The notes below the pieces were generated by a model. It saw only the letters and a list, made by a program, of their open reading frames with translations. It was not told where the DNA came from and did not search any database. DNA of 64,000 nucleotides. Origin: Methanobacteriota archaeon. GTDB lineage: Archaea; Thermoplasmatota; Poseidoniia; Poseidoniales; Poseidoniaceae. The position numbers were made by a program, and so were the translations under genes. Where the stretch lies: contig JABJMO010000064.1 in NCBI GenBank assembly GCA_018659375.1, positions 1-64,000 of the forward strand, given 5' to 3'. Of the stretch, positions 29,764 to 39,332 are shown in pieces. Position 1 is the first letter of the stretch. Each line of letters opens with the position of its first letter.

Positions 29764-30217
29764 AATTGTGGAGAAAAATATTAGAGCAGTCGTTGACATA
29801 ACTGAAAAGTTGATAATTAAGAGAACAGCAAAGGCGACTGGACTTCTCAAAATATCGAAAGCTGCTCGAACTGCGATTAATAATGATGAGGTCAAAAAGG
29901 GCAACGTCATAGAAGCCTCAACTATTGCTGCAATACAAGCGGTAAAAGAAACTCCAAGGATAATTCCCCATTGCCACCCAGTACCACTAGAGGGTTGTGA
30001 TGTTAACTGGAACCTAGATGAAGATGGTCTTCGCTGTGATGTTAGCGTTGTAGCACACTACAAAACAGGCATTGAGATGGAAGCAATAACCGGAGTGTGT
30101 GCTGGCCTATTATGTGCTCTTGACATGATAAAATCATTTGAAAAAGATTCTACAGGACAGTATCCTAATACTGAAATTTGTGGTGTAAGAATAATTGAAA
30201 AAGTGAAATCAAGTTAA
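29732..30217 (+). CDS. moaC: Cyclic pyranopterin monophosphate synthase MoaC
   Basis: AVVDITEKL...IPHCHPVPLEGCDV...TGIEMEAITGVCAGLLCALDMIKS; true start may be GTG near 29768. Confidence 0.88.
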   Translation: MVKNGKQDWGEIVEKNIRAVVDITEKLIIKRTAKATGLLKISKAARTAINNDEVKKGNVIEASTIAAIQAVKETPRIIPHCHPVPLEGCDVNWNLDEDGLRCDVSVVAHYKTGIEMEAITGVCAGLLCALDMIKSFEKDSTGQYPNTEICGVRIIEKVKSS

Positions 30218-30265
30218 TTAAAATTGACCGCATCATTCATTGGATGGTCATTACCATAGTGATAC

Positions 30266-31222
30266 ATGGGCAAGGTATCTGACCTATCTAACCACTTTCT
30301 CGACGCCGTGGACATGGCCGCAATAGCAAGTGCAAAATGGCGCGGAAAGGGTGACAAAATGGCTGCTGATGATGCGGCTGTAGAGGCGATGAGGAGTACT
30401 TTTGACAAGGTACCATTCGATGGTCGAGTCGCCATTGGTGAAGGTGAAAGAGATGAAGCACCGATGCTCTTTATTGGTGAACAACTTGGTTCTGAAATAG
30501 GCAATCCACTAGTACCGGCTATCGACATAGCTGTCGACCCGCTTGAATGTACCAATAATTGTGCAGATAACCTACCTAATTCAATTGCAGTCCTAGCCGC
30601 AGCACCAAGAGGAACTCTGCTCCATGCCCCAGATTGTTACATGGATAAAATTGCCGCTGGGCCAGAGATGGAAGGCCACATTAGTCTTGATGCAGGGGTT
30701 GCATACAACATCGAACAAGTCGCATCTGTGCTAGATAAACCAATTGAAGAAGTTCGTATTATTGCGCTAGATAGAAAGCGCCATAATGACCTATTCAAGG
30801 AGATTAAACAAGTTGGAGCACAACTGCACTTACTTGGAGACGGTGACATCTCGGCTGCGCTATGGGCTGCTAGGCCAGATGGGGAACATGATATGCTGCT
30901 AGGCATCGGAGCCGCACCAGAAGGAGTAATCACTGCAACTGCAATACGTGGAATTGGCGGTGTTTTTGAAGGCCGATTAGTGTTTAGATCTGATGAAGAA
31001 GAAGCCCGTGCCGAACAAATGATAGATGATGATTTAACCAGGCTTTGGGATGCTAAAGATTTATGTCGCTCAGATGACGCAATATTCGTAGCCTCTGGAG
31101 TTTGTGATGGCTACCTACCGGGTGTGAAAATTTTGGAAAACGGCGACATGCACACCTATGCAGAACTAATTGATGTACAAGCAGGCACTTTGACAAGGCA
31201 TGACCGTATTCACAAACAGTGA
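30266..31222 (+). CDS. glpX: Class II fructose-1,6-bisphosphatase (GlpX)
   Basis: VAIGEGERDEAPML, DIAVDPLECTN, HDMLLGIGAAPEGVITATAIRGIGG. Confidence 0.88.
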   Translation: MGKVSDLSNHFLDAVDMAAIASAKWRGKGDKMAADDAAVEAMRSTFDKVPFDGRVAIGEGERDEAPMLFIGEQLGSEIGNPLVPAIDIAVDPLECTNNCADNLPNSIAVLAAAPRGTLLHAPDCYMDKIAAGPEMEGHISLDAGVAYNIEQVASVLDKPIEEVRIIALDRKRHNDLFKEIKQVGAQLHLLGDGDISAALWAARPDGEHDMLLGIGAAPEGVITATAIRGIGGVFEGRLVFRSDEEEARAEQMIDDDLTRLWDAKDLCRSDDAIFVASGVCDGYLPGVKILENGDMHTYAELIDVQAGTLTRHDRIHKQ

Positions 31223-31226
31223 TTAT

Positions 31227-31838
31227 ATGTCGCAAATAGTAAGAATTGAAGTTCGATTACCGGATGGACATTGGGCTGGCGAAGCTACCCGGGAAAACCC
31301 ATCCTCCACATTACAGATAATCGAAACCATGCCTCTTGGCAAGGGGAGAGGAACAGCTCAAATTAGTACTGATGAACTATTACTAAACCAATTAGAGCAT
31401 TTATCTAGCGTGGAGTCCGTCAATTTACTTGACGGTAACAAGGCTACAGTGACAATAGCCAGCGGTGGTGGTGGATTTATCAAAGCCTTACGCGTTGTTG
31501 GCGTAGTCCCAAGAACTCCTTTTGAAGTGATAGATGGGTGGGCTGACTGGACAATACAGTGTTCACCCAGTCAAGCTAAACAATTAGTCGAGGAAATAAA
31601 TTCAGACGAGATACCTATGCGTTTGAAGTCAACTCGCTCAAGTGATGATAAACTACTAACTGCAAGACAAACACAGATTTTTGAATTGGCCAAACGCAGA
31701 GGATACTGGAACATACCTAGAGAAATTTCAATCACTCAGTTAGCCGAAATAACCGGTTCCTCCAAATCTACAATCTCAGTTATGCTTCATGCTATCGAAA
31801 GTAAAATAGTGGACACATTTTATGACGAAATTATATAG
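31227..31838 (+). CDS. Bacterio-opsin-activator-like HTH_10 transcriptional regulator
   Basis: C-terminal LTARQTQIFELAKRRGYWNIPREISITQLAEITGSSKSTISVMLHAIESKIV. Confidence 0.8.
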   Translation: MSQIVRIEVRLPDGHWAGEATRENPSSTLQIIETMPLGKGRGTAQISTDELLLNQLEHLSSVESVNLLDGNKATVTIASGGGGFIKALRVVGVVPRTPFEVIDGWADWTIQCSPSQAKQLVEEINSDEIPMRLKSTRSSDDKLLTARQTQIFELAKRRGYWNIPREISITQLAEITGSSKSTISVMLHAIESKIVDTFYDEII

Positions 31839-31891
31839 AAATACGAACATGTTCGCAAAGACAATAAGCAAGACCCATTCTTGGGAGGGAC

Positions 31892-33052
31892 ATGGACAAC
31901 CTACCAAACACTTGGGACGAATGGATAACAAATTTTGGCGATTGGCAACAAAGAGTTGGATTCAATCCTGATTGGTTAGGGGACTTTGAACTCTCAGTTT
32001 TGTTTGACTGGGAACGTGCAGGAGATGTAATTGAATTTGGCGACTATGAAGGTCGAGCGAAGTGGGAGAGAGCACTTCAGGTACCTCACCAAAGCATGCG
32101 AGATGCACTAATTGCGATGATTACTGTTCAAGGAGACACAGAATTTGCATCTGTTGAACAGCAGAGACATCTACTCGCATCAGCACCCACTGATTACGAC
32201 AGATATGCTGCTGCTAGAATCATGGCTGAAGAACAGCGCCATGGATGGCAAATGGCCTATCTATTGATGACATATTTTGGCCAGCAAGGACGTAGAGAGG
32301 CTCAAAAACTACTAGAAAGGAATGCCCAAGACGGCGACCGATTACTTGGTGCTTTCAACCGTCCAATGCCACATTGGCTCGACTTCTTCTGTTACACTAT
32401 GTTTGTTGATCGTGACGGTAAATTTCAACTCGGAATGCTATCGACTTCTGCATTCAAACCTCTTGCTGCTTCAATGGGACCAATGCTCAAGGAAGAATCA
32501 TTCCACCTGGGAACTGGTTCCAATGGCCTTAGGAGAATCATCAAGGCTGGTGTTATACCGCTAGATATGCTTCAAAGGTACATCAATAAATGGGTATCGA
32601 CCGCTCATGACCTGTTTGGTGTCGATGCTTCATCATCCGCTCATTGGGCGTATGTATGGGGAGTCAAAGGACGCTGGGACGAACGTAAAAAGCAGGATGC
32701 TGGAATTGAGGTTAACAAAGAAGTACTCAATGAAGAAGGTCGTGGACATTACCATGATGAGATTGTCAGAGAAGTTGAGAAACTTTGTGGCTACTTACCA
32801 GAGGGTGTTGAGAAATTGTATGTTCCTCACGAAAACTTCAATCGCGACATCGGGGCTGCCAAAGGCAGTAACTTCAATGTAGACGGAACTCCTTTCCAAG
32901 GTAACGACGACGATTGGCAAGCTTATCTACACGAAGTAATGCCTAGGAAACAAGACGAAATAGACCTCAAGGAATTATTCAATCAAGAGTGGATTGCTAA
33001 CAAACCAATGTCTACAAGACAAATCGATTCTGGCATTGGCGCCAGCGCTTGA
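31892..33052 (+). CDS. BoxB/PaaA-family di-iron CoA-ester epoxygenase subunit (benzoyl-CoA 2,3-epoxidase-like)
   Basis: Carboxylate/His motifs MAEEQRHGWQMAYLL and KEESFHLGTGSNGLRRI; TEFASVEQQRHLL, FVDRDGKFQLGMLSTSAFKPLA. Confidence 0.8.
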   Translation: MDNLPNTWDEWITNFGDWQQRVGFNPDWLGDFELSVLFDWERAGDVIEFGDYEGRAKWERALQVPHQSMRDALIAMITVQGDTEFASVEQQRHLLASAPTDYDRYAAARIMAEEQRHGWQMAYLLMTYFGQQGRREAQKLLERNAQDGDRLLGAFNRPMPHWLDFFCYTMFVDRDGKFQLGMLSTSAFKPLAASMGPMLKEESFHLGTGSNGLRRIIKAGVIPLDMLQRYINKWVSTAHDLFGVDASSSAHWAYVWGVKGRWDERKKQDAGIEVNKEVLNEEGRGHYHDEIVREVEKLCGYLPEGVEKLYVPHENFNRDIGAAKGSNFNVDGTPFQGNDDDWQAYLHEVMPRKQDEIDLKELFNQEWIANKPMSTRQIDSGIGASA

Positions 33053-33606
33053 ATCTTTACGGTGGTCACATGATCCCAGTCTCGCTGTACGGTATCAACG
33101 TCGAAAGATGTGAAAATTTCTATGAACAATTACCCACTTTAGTTGCTGACAGTATTGATGACGAAGATTATTCCAGAACTTTGTTTGCTATACAAGATAA
33201 AGCATCTATGGAACACATTCAGGTCGCAGAAGAATGGTCAAACCGAAAGCCCTTTGCCTTCCCAGAAGAAATAGTCAACGAGATAGAAATGATTATTCGA
33301 ACTGTTTCATATCCGGATGTGGCCCTGCTAGAACATTTGCTTACCATTGACGAAATAGACACACAACGAATTTCTGAATGGATGCATTTTTCAACAAACC
33401 TGTACCCAATCTACAGCCAAAAAGCCTGTCAAGCGCTAACAGATTTGGGACTAGAAACCCCGTTCAATCTAGGAGACATGGCTAGTTATGGCCTGTACGT
33501 CTCGCGCATCGAAGGACTCAAAATGTATGCTCCGGCAAAGGGATTACCGGAAATAGGATTACCTCGATCAAGAATGCTCCAATTAGGTTTGGAGCGGTTT
33601 GAATGA
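33049..33606 (+). CDS. Hypothetical protein coupled to the BoxB-like gene
   Basis: Overlaps the previous and next CDS by 4 nt each; no family recognised. Confidence 0.6.
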   Translation: MNLYGGHMIPVSLYGINVERCENFYEQLPTLVADSIDDEDYSRTLFAIQDKASMEHIQVAEEWSNRKPFAFPEEIVNEIEMIIRTVSYPDVALLEHLLTIDEIDTQRISEWMHFSTNLYPIYSQKACQALTDLGLETPFNLGDMASYGLYVSRIEGLKMYAPAKGLPEIGLPRSRMLQLGLERFE

Positions 33607-34526
33607 GTAGTTTAGCAATTCATTTAAAATTATTTACAGTTGCAGTAATATGGGGATTTGGTTGGCCTGCAGGCAGAGTTGTAGCTGGTGACGTTCTACC
33701 ATTTACCGCATCTTGGATTCGTTATATCATAGCCACATTCTGCTTTTTGGCTTATCTTAAATTTTCAAAGCAGTGGATGTTGCCAAATAAATCAGAGTGG
33801 AAGATATTATTCTTGATTGGGTTTTTCTCAACTTGTGTCTATCAAGCATTCTTTATGTTTGGAATGCAATATACCGCAGCTGGTGATGCTTCACTCATGA
33901 TTACCTTCAATCCTATTTTTACTGCAATATTAGCAGTTATATTCCTCAAGGAAAGTATGCATAGAAATTTAATCACAGGATTATTGATGGGGATTACCGG
34001 GGTTGGAATATTATTTTACTACTCACCCAATGTGGACATAGAGTTTGTCGATCGTGCTATTGGGGACTTGCTGATTGCAGGTGCAGCCCTTGCATGGGCT
34101 TGTAACACGATTTTAATGAAAAAAGCCATGACTGAACCTAAACATAATTCCACTAAGCCATTAAATCCGCTAGAATTAACCGTCTGGTCATCCGTAGCGG
34201 GTCTGATATTATTGACTCCAATAATGGCTGCTGAAACTGCCACACGAGGATTTATTTTGCCAAGTCTGGATGGCTGGATAGGAATAGTGTTTCTAGCAAT
34301 CTTTTCTACCGTTGTTGCGTATGTGTGGTTCGCTGATGGAATAATCAAGATCGGTGCCTCGATGAGTGCTTTGTATGTTTACCTAGTTCCGCCGTTTGGA
34401 ATCTTGGGAGGATACCTATTGCTTGGTGAAAAACTTGGATTGTCATTAGCATTTGCTTTCGTTCTTATTACCGGTGGCGTTTTTGTCGCCCAGATAAAAA
34501 CTAAAAACGACAAGCAAGCATCATGA
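33603..34526 (+). CDS. EamA/DMT-family transporter
   Basis: Multiple TM segments, two EamA-like repeats (VIWGFGWPAGRVVAGDVLPFTASWIRY; VVAYVWFADGIIKIGASMSALYVYLVPPFGILGGYLLLGE). Confidence 0.85.
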   Translation: MSSLAIHLKLFTVAVIWGFGWPAGRVVAGDVLPFTASWIRYIIATFCFLAYLKFSKQWMLPNKSEWKILFLIGFFSTCVYQAFFMFGMQYTAAGDASLMITFNPIFTAILAVIFLKESMHRNLITGLLMGITGVGILFYYSPNVDIEFVDRAIGDLLIAGAALAWACNTILMKKAMTEPKHNSTKPLNPLELTVWSSVAGLILLTPIMAAETATRGFILPSLDGWIGIVFLAIFSTVVAYVWFADGIIKIGASMSALYVYLVPPFGILGGYLLLGEKLGLSLAFAFVLITGGVFVAQIKTKNDKQAS

Positions 34527-34548
34527 AGTTTAACCTATTGGGTTGACC

Positions 34549-35436
34549 ATGTCGATTAAGACCGTGACCGTTATTGGCGCTGGAACAATGGGTGCTGGTA
34601 TTGCCCAGGTTTGTGCTCAAAGTGGATGGCAAACTAACCTCTTTGATGCATTTCCGGAGGGCTTAGAAAAGGGCATGAAAACTATAGATTCATTTTGGCA
34701 AAAGGGGATTGCAAGAGGGAAAACAACCCAGCAACAAAAACAAGATTGGTCAGAAAATATAACTCAATTTACCGATATGAAAGCAGCGGTAAGACAAGCT
34801 GATTTAGTTATTGAAGCAGTACCAGAGATTCCAAAATTAAAATCTGAAATCTTTGAGCAACTAGGAAAATACACCAATCAAAGTTGCATACTAGCAACTA
34901 ACACATCATCTCTCTCAATTGCTGATATAGCTACTGCTTCAGGATGTCCAGAAAGAGTGATTGGTATGCATTTTTTTAATCCCGTACCAATTATGAAATT
35001 GTTGGAGTTAGTTAGACACGATTTGTGTTCACAGAAAACCATTGAAATTGCCCAACAAGCTGGTATGCAAATGAATAAAACCACAATTTTAGTAAATAAC
35101 ATCCCAGGCTTCGCTACCTCAAGATTAGGAGTTGTGTTAGGAAATGAGGCCATTCGAATGCTTGCAGATGGAGTTGCAAGCGCAAAAGATATCGATACAG
35201 CAATGGTGCTAGGTTACAAACACCCGATGGGCCCGTTGGCTCTAACTGATTTAGTTGGATTGGATGTTAGGAGAGATATTCTAAGAAATCTACAAAAATC
35301 ATTTGATGATGATTCATATGCTCCTCACCCATTAATGGAAAAATTAGTTGCCTCTGGTCGCCTTGGCAAAAAGACTGGCAAGGGGATTTATGATTGGTCT
35401 TCTGGTGAAGCAGAAGAGTGCCAACTTCCAAAGTGA
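34549..35436 (+). CDS. 3-hydroxyacyl/3-hydroxybutyryl-CoA dehydrogenase
   Basis: TVIGAGTMGAGIAQVCAQSGW, ILATNTSSLSI, GMHFFNPVPIMKLLELV, NIPGFATSRLG. Confidence 0.9.
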   Translation: MSIKTVTVIGAGTMGAGIAQVCAQSGWQTNLFDAFPEGLEKGMKTIDSFWQKGIARGKTTQQQKQDWSENITQFTDMKAAVRQADLVIEAVPEIPKLKSEIFEQLGKYTNQSCILATNTSSLSIADIATASGCPERVIGMHFFNPVPIMKLLELVRHDLCSQKTIEIAQQAGMQMNKTTILVNNIPGFATSRLGVVLGNEAIRMLADGVASAKDIDTAMVLGYKHPMGPLALTDLVGLDVRRDILRNLQKSFDDDSYAPHPLMEKLVASGRLGKKTGKGIYDWSSGEAEECQLPK

Positions 35437-36219
35437 TTACTCAAAGTTTGGTTTACGCTTTTCAATAAATGCCGTTACGCCTTCTTTGAAGGCATCAGTA
35501 GTTCCAGCTGCTTCAATCAATGTACGTTCATGTTTTAGATGAATCTCGAAATCTTGCACAGACTGAACATCGAGTAGATGCTTAGTTGCCTCTTTGGTAT
35601 GATTACCCCACTGGGACCATTTGAGTGCAAGTTCTAGCGCAGAATCAAGCAGAGAATCTTGTTCGACAATAGTATCAATTGCCCCTACTTGATTGGCTTT
35701 TTCTGCTGACCAAATTTCGTTTTCAAAGAAAAATCGTCTTGCGGTTTGGTCGCCGACCAAACGAGGCAGCAACCAAGTTGTCCCTCCATCAGGCGAAAGT
35801 CCCATACCAGAGTACGAAGCAGCCATCTTGGCACTAGGTGAGCCAATTCGCACATCACATGCCAAAGCTAGACCAAGTCCGCCCCCTGCACATGCACCGT
35901 TGAGAGCAGCCACACAAATGGTAGGTGATTGGCGCATTCGTACAAGTAAGGGATGGAGCACTCCAGTAAGATCTCGAATTAATTGAGGAGCATCCCCGTC
36001 TTCAATTGCCTTAGCAAATGCGTTGATATCTGCACCAGCAGAGAAAAATTTGCCCTCACCGGTTAGTACCATTGCCCGAACGCTTGTGTTGGTTAACCCG
36101 TCATCTATCGCTTTGGCGATTTCAGGCAAAAACGTTCTTGAAAATGATTGTGTTGCTGACTGGCCAGAAAACCGAATCAAGCGAACTCCATGACCCATAT
36201 CGCTGAATGAAACACTCAT
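35437..36219 (-). CDS. Enoyl-CoA hydratase/isomerase (PaaG-like)
   Basis: FFSAGADINAF, ALNGACAGGGLGLALACDVRIGSPSAKMAASYSGMGLSPDGGTTWLLPRLVG. Confidence 0.85.
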   Translation of the reverse strand: MSVSFSDMGHGVRLIRFSGQSATQSFSRTFLPEIAKAIDDGLTNTSVRAMVLTGEGKFFSAGADINAFAKAIEDGDAPQLIRDLTGVLHPLLVRMRQSPTICVAALNGACAGGGLGLALACDVRIGSPSAKMAASYSGMGLSPDGGTTWLLPRLVGDQTARRFFFENEIWSAEKANQVGAIDTIVEQDSLLDSALELALKWSQWGNHTKEATKHLLDVQSVQDFEIHLKHERTLIEAAGTTDAFKEGVTAFIEKRKPNFE

Positions 36220-36228
36220 TTTGACACC

Positions 36229-37746
36229 TCACAATTTGATATTGACGTTCTTGACCTTGGTGTAAAATCTTAGAGCGTCCTTACTTTGCTCTATACCAAT
36301 ACCAGATTTCTTCCATCCAGTAAACGCAGTTTGGGGGAAGGTAATTGGGTATTCATTAATTGAAATCATTCCTGATTCTAAATCTCTAGCGAGTTTATGA
36401 GCTCGGCTTAGATTGTTGGTCCAAATCCCATTTAGTAAACCAAAATCAGAATGATTGGCAAGTTCTAATGCCTCTGCTTCTGTCGAAAATTTAGTCACAG
36501 ACAGAACTGGGCCAAATAATTCATCATTGAATAATGAGTTATCCGCTTCGATTCCAGTAACAACGGTTGCTTCCATAAAAGCACCTTCTCCATCTACTGC
36601 ATTACCACCACAAACAACCTTGCCGCCTTGTGAGAGGCCTAAAGCTAATTTTTCTAGCACTTCACTCCTATGGCTAGTGTGTACTAGGCTGCCGATACGC
36701 ACCCCTTCAGCCATTCCTGGCCCGACTTTCCATTTACTTACTTCAGCAACGACCGCATCTACTAATTCATCGTGAACCTCTTCATGGACAATCAATCTAG
36801 AACCTGCCCAGCACATTTGTCCAGCATTCATGAAAATACCAAAACAAATCGCTTTAGCGGCATATTTTAAATTCGCATCTGGGAATACAATATTGGCCCC
36901 CTTGCCTCCAAGTTCAAGAGTAACTGGTGTCAGATTATCACTAGCTTTTGCCATTACAGTTCTACCTGTTGGCACACCTCCAGTCAGTACCACTCCATCC
37001 ACGCCTGGGTGACCTGCAAGAGCATCACCAATCAAACCTCCAGAACCGGTTATTACTTGCAAAACCCCATTTGGCAGGCCTACATCTGCTTCTTCCATTT
37101 TCTTCATCCATGCTAACAGAGAAAGTGGAGTCCATGATGCAGGCTTAGCGATTACCGTACAGCCTGAGGCTAATGCTGGAGCTATGGAACGAAGAGCTAG
37201 TTGGAGAGGGAAATTCCACGGGACAATGTGTGCGGTCACCCCAAGTGGTTGGCGTAGTGTGTAATTTAGACGATTACCCGGAACTGGTATTGTTGAGCCT
37301 TCAATTTTGTCTGAAAGACCTGCGAAGTACTCTAATGTCCATGCACCATATCTTATCTCTGATAGGGCTTCACGAAAGGTTTTCCCATTATTTTCAGATT
37401 CTATTTTGGCTAATTCTTTTGCTGCACCATATGTAGCTGCTGCCATTTTATTTAGAATTCTACCTCGTTGTGCTGGATCTATGTTCTTCCATTGAGAACT
37501 AACTAAAGCATCCCTAGATGCTGAAACACAACGGTTTACATCATTTAATGACGCTTTTGGAACCCGTGTAATGGTTTCACCTGTTGCGGGGTTTATTGCT
37601 TCGCTATAATCGCCATTTTCAGAACTAGTCCATTCGCCTGCGATGTACATCTCTTCTTCGCTCATAAACCGTCCATGAAGTGACCGTTCAAAGGTGTTCG
37701 CCTCACAATCAAGATTAGCAATTCGCCCATATCTGAGTTTTTCCAT
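36229..37746 (-). CDS. NAD(P)+-dependent aldehyde dehydrogenase
   Basis: VTAHIVPWNFPLQLALRSIAPALASGCTVIAKPA, VTLELGGKGANIVF, NAGQMCWAGSRLIV. Confidence 0.9.
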   Translation of the reverse strand: MEKLRYGRIANLDCEANTFERSLHGRFMSEEEMYIAGEWTSSENGDYSEAINPATGETITRVPKASLNDVNRCVSASRDALVSSQWKNIDPAQRGRILNKMAAATYGAAKELAKIESENNGKTFREALSEIRYGAWTLEYFAGLSDKIEGSTIPVPGNRLNYTLRQPLGVTAHIVPWNFPLQLALRSIAPALASGCTVIAKPASWTPLSLLAWMKKMEEADVGLPNGVLQVITGSGGLIGDALAGHPGVDGVVLTGGVPTGRTVMAKASDNLTPVTLELGGKGANIVFPDANLKYAAKAICFGIFMNAGQMCWAGSRLIVHEEVHDELVDAVVAEVSKWKVGPGMAEGVRIGSLVHTSHRSEVLEKLALGLSQGGKVVCGGNAVDGEGAFMEATVVTGIEADNSLFNDELFGPVLSVTKFSTEAEALELANHSDFGLLNGIWTNNLSRAHKLARDLESGMISINEYPITFPQTAFTGWKKSGIGIEQSKDALRFYTKVKNVNIKL

Positions 37747-37781
37747 GATAAGTATATTTGACAGATTGTCCTACAAGACAC

Positions 37782-38450
37782 ATGGCTGAAACAATCGGTC
37801 TTGCTGATGCCACGGCCAGAGCGATTGCGAGCCGACCACCAAGACTGTTGATTATCGCCGGCGCAACTGGAACTGGAAAATCCACTGTTGCAATGAAAAT
37901 TGCCGCCAAAAGTAACTTTGCAAGACTTCTCTCAACAGATGCTATCCGAGAAATAATTCGAACATATGACGTCGATGCTAACAACTTAGCTTTGCATCGC
38001 TCCTCTTTCTCAACCGGCGAAGCAAATGACCCTGTTCTTGATTGGCTGGATACTTGCCAAGCTGTTGAGAATGGCATAGAGGCAACAATAAACCGTGCTA
38101 TGCGCGAAGGTATTGACTTGCTGATAGAAGGTGTACACATCATACCCAGCGATAGATTAATTCGCAATTGGATTGATTCCGGAGGAATTGCAGTTGGGAT
38201 TATTATGGCTGTAAGCGATCAAAATAAACACAGGGCAATGATAAAATCTCGAGATGCTCACTCTTTTCGTAGACCAGATCGTTACATAGCAAATTTTGAC
38301 CGAATTAGAAAGATACAGGATGGCCTTATTGAACGCTCCAAAATTTCAGCTTGGCCTGTGTTTGATATTTCGCGAGTTAGTAGCTACCACGAAAGAATTG
38401 AACATTACTTGGATATAGCTTGGAATGAGAAGCAAACTAAGCAGCGATAA
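37782..38450 (+). CDS. P-loop kinase, 2-phosphoglycerate kinase-like
   Basis: LLIIAGATGTGKSTVAMKIA, LLSTDAIREIIRT, LLIEGVHIIPS. Confidence 0.7.
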   Translation: MAETIGLADATARAIASRPPRLLIIAGATGTGKSTVAMKIAAKSNFARLLSTDAIREIIRTYDVDANNLALHRSSFSTGEANDPVLDWLDTCQAVENGIEATINRAMREGIDLLIEGVHIIPSDRLIRNWIDSGGIAVGIIMAVSDQNKHRAMIKSRDAHSFRRPDRYIANFDRIRKIQDGLIERSKISAWPVFDISRVSSYHERIEHYLDIAWNEKQTKQR

Positions 38451-38880
38451 CAAAAGTGAAATCGGTTTCCAAAGTAGAGGAATCATCTGTGACTCCTAAT
38501 TCTAATGATATCGATATAGATGATGCGTTAATCAAAGCGGTTGTGATATTCAGTATCTTCACCTCTACACCTCTTATCTCTCCATGATGGAGAAGGTCGT
38601 CGTGAATACTCTCCATTGCAATATCTGTAGCCTCTAACCGGTCTAAACCGCCATTTATCCACAATTCAGTACGGTTTTCGGCAAGCGATGGGAGTTCGTT
38701 CAACACTTCCTTTGTAGTCTCAATTACTGAATCTGAATTTGCCTCATGGGCAGAGGTTAAGCCTGCAACTTTTACACTAAAAACGGCCATTGACAATAAG
38801 GACAGAAGAAGTACTACCCCTGTCGCTAATAGCATTTGAGCTCGATCATCTTTAGTTGTTTGATATACCGTTTGGCGCAT
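38437..38880 (-). CDS. Pseudopilin-like secreted protein of an archaeal type IV pilus/Tad system
   Basis: N-terminal DDRAQMLLATGVVLLLSLLSMAVFSVKVAGL charged/hydrophobic pilin-like segment; in the T4P-like gene cluster. Confidence 0.5.
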   Translation of the reverse strand: MRQTVYQTTKDDRAQMLLATGVVLLLSLLSMAVFSVKVAGLTSAHEANSDSVIETTKEVLNELPSLAENRTELWINGGLDRLEATDIAMESIHDDLLHHGEIRGVEVKILNITTALINASSISISLELGVTDDSSTLETDFTFVIAA

Positions 38881-39320
38881 CAGGCACCACCGCCTATATT
38901 CCACAGCGTTAGACTAATTGTCCAAGCATCGGAATTAACTGTAACCAAATGATGAACTGTCACAGTGGGTCCAGAGGAACTGCCTACAAGCCCGTAAGGG
39001 TTTGATGTTGCACTATTTTTAGCAAGCCAACAGTTGGCTTGTTTACCGTTTAGTAGAGCCTCTTGCAGAAGTGTACAAGCACCATTAAAATCCGAATCAT
39101 CAAGTAACTCAACAATCCTATTTTCGCCGTTTATTTCTGCATCTAATCCCAAACCATACTGCAGGACTGATTCACCCGCTGCCTCTAAACTTGCATCATG
39201 GGCTATAGAGCGAGAATCAGGCACATCAATTCTTATCAAAAATGTCGCCGACATGAAAAATAACCAAAATAACGTCAGCATTTCAAGAATGTGAATTTGG
39301 CCTTCTTCATTACTTTGCAG
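38880..39320 (-). CDS. Pseudopilin-like protein, probable CTG start
   Basis: Extending upstream of the ATG ORF (39281) gives (CTG)QSNEEGQIHILEMLTLFWLFFMSATFLI, a class III-like pilin signal, with GGAGAGG at 39326-39332. Confidence 0.5.
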   Translation of the reverse strand: MQSNEEGQIHILEMLTLFWLFFMSATFLIRIDVPDSRSIAHDASLEAAGESVLQYGLGLDAEINGENRIVELLDDSDFNGACTLLQEALLNGKQANCWLAKNSATSNPYGLVGSSSGPTVTVHHLVTVNSDAWTISLTLWNIGGGA

Positions 39321-39332
39321 CTAATCCTCTCC

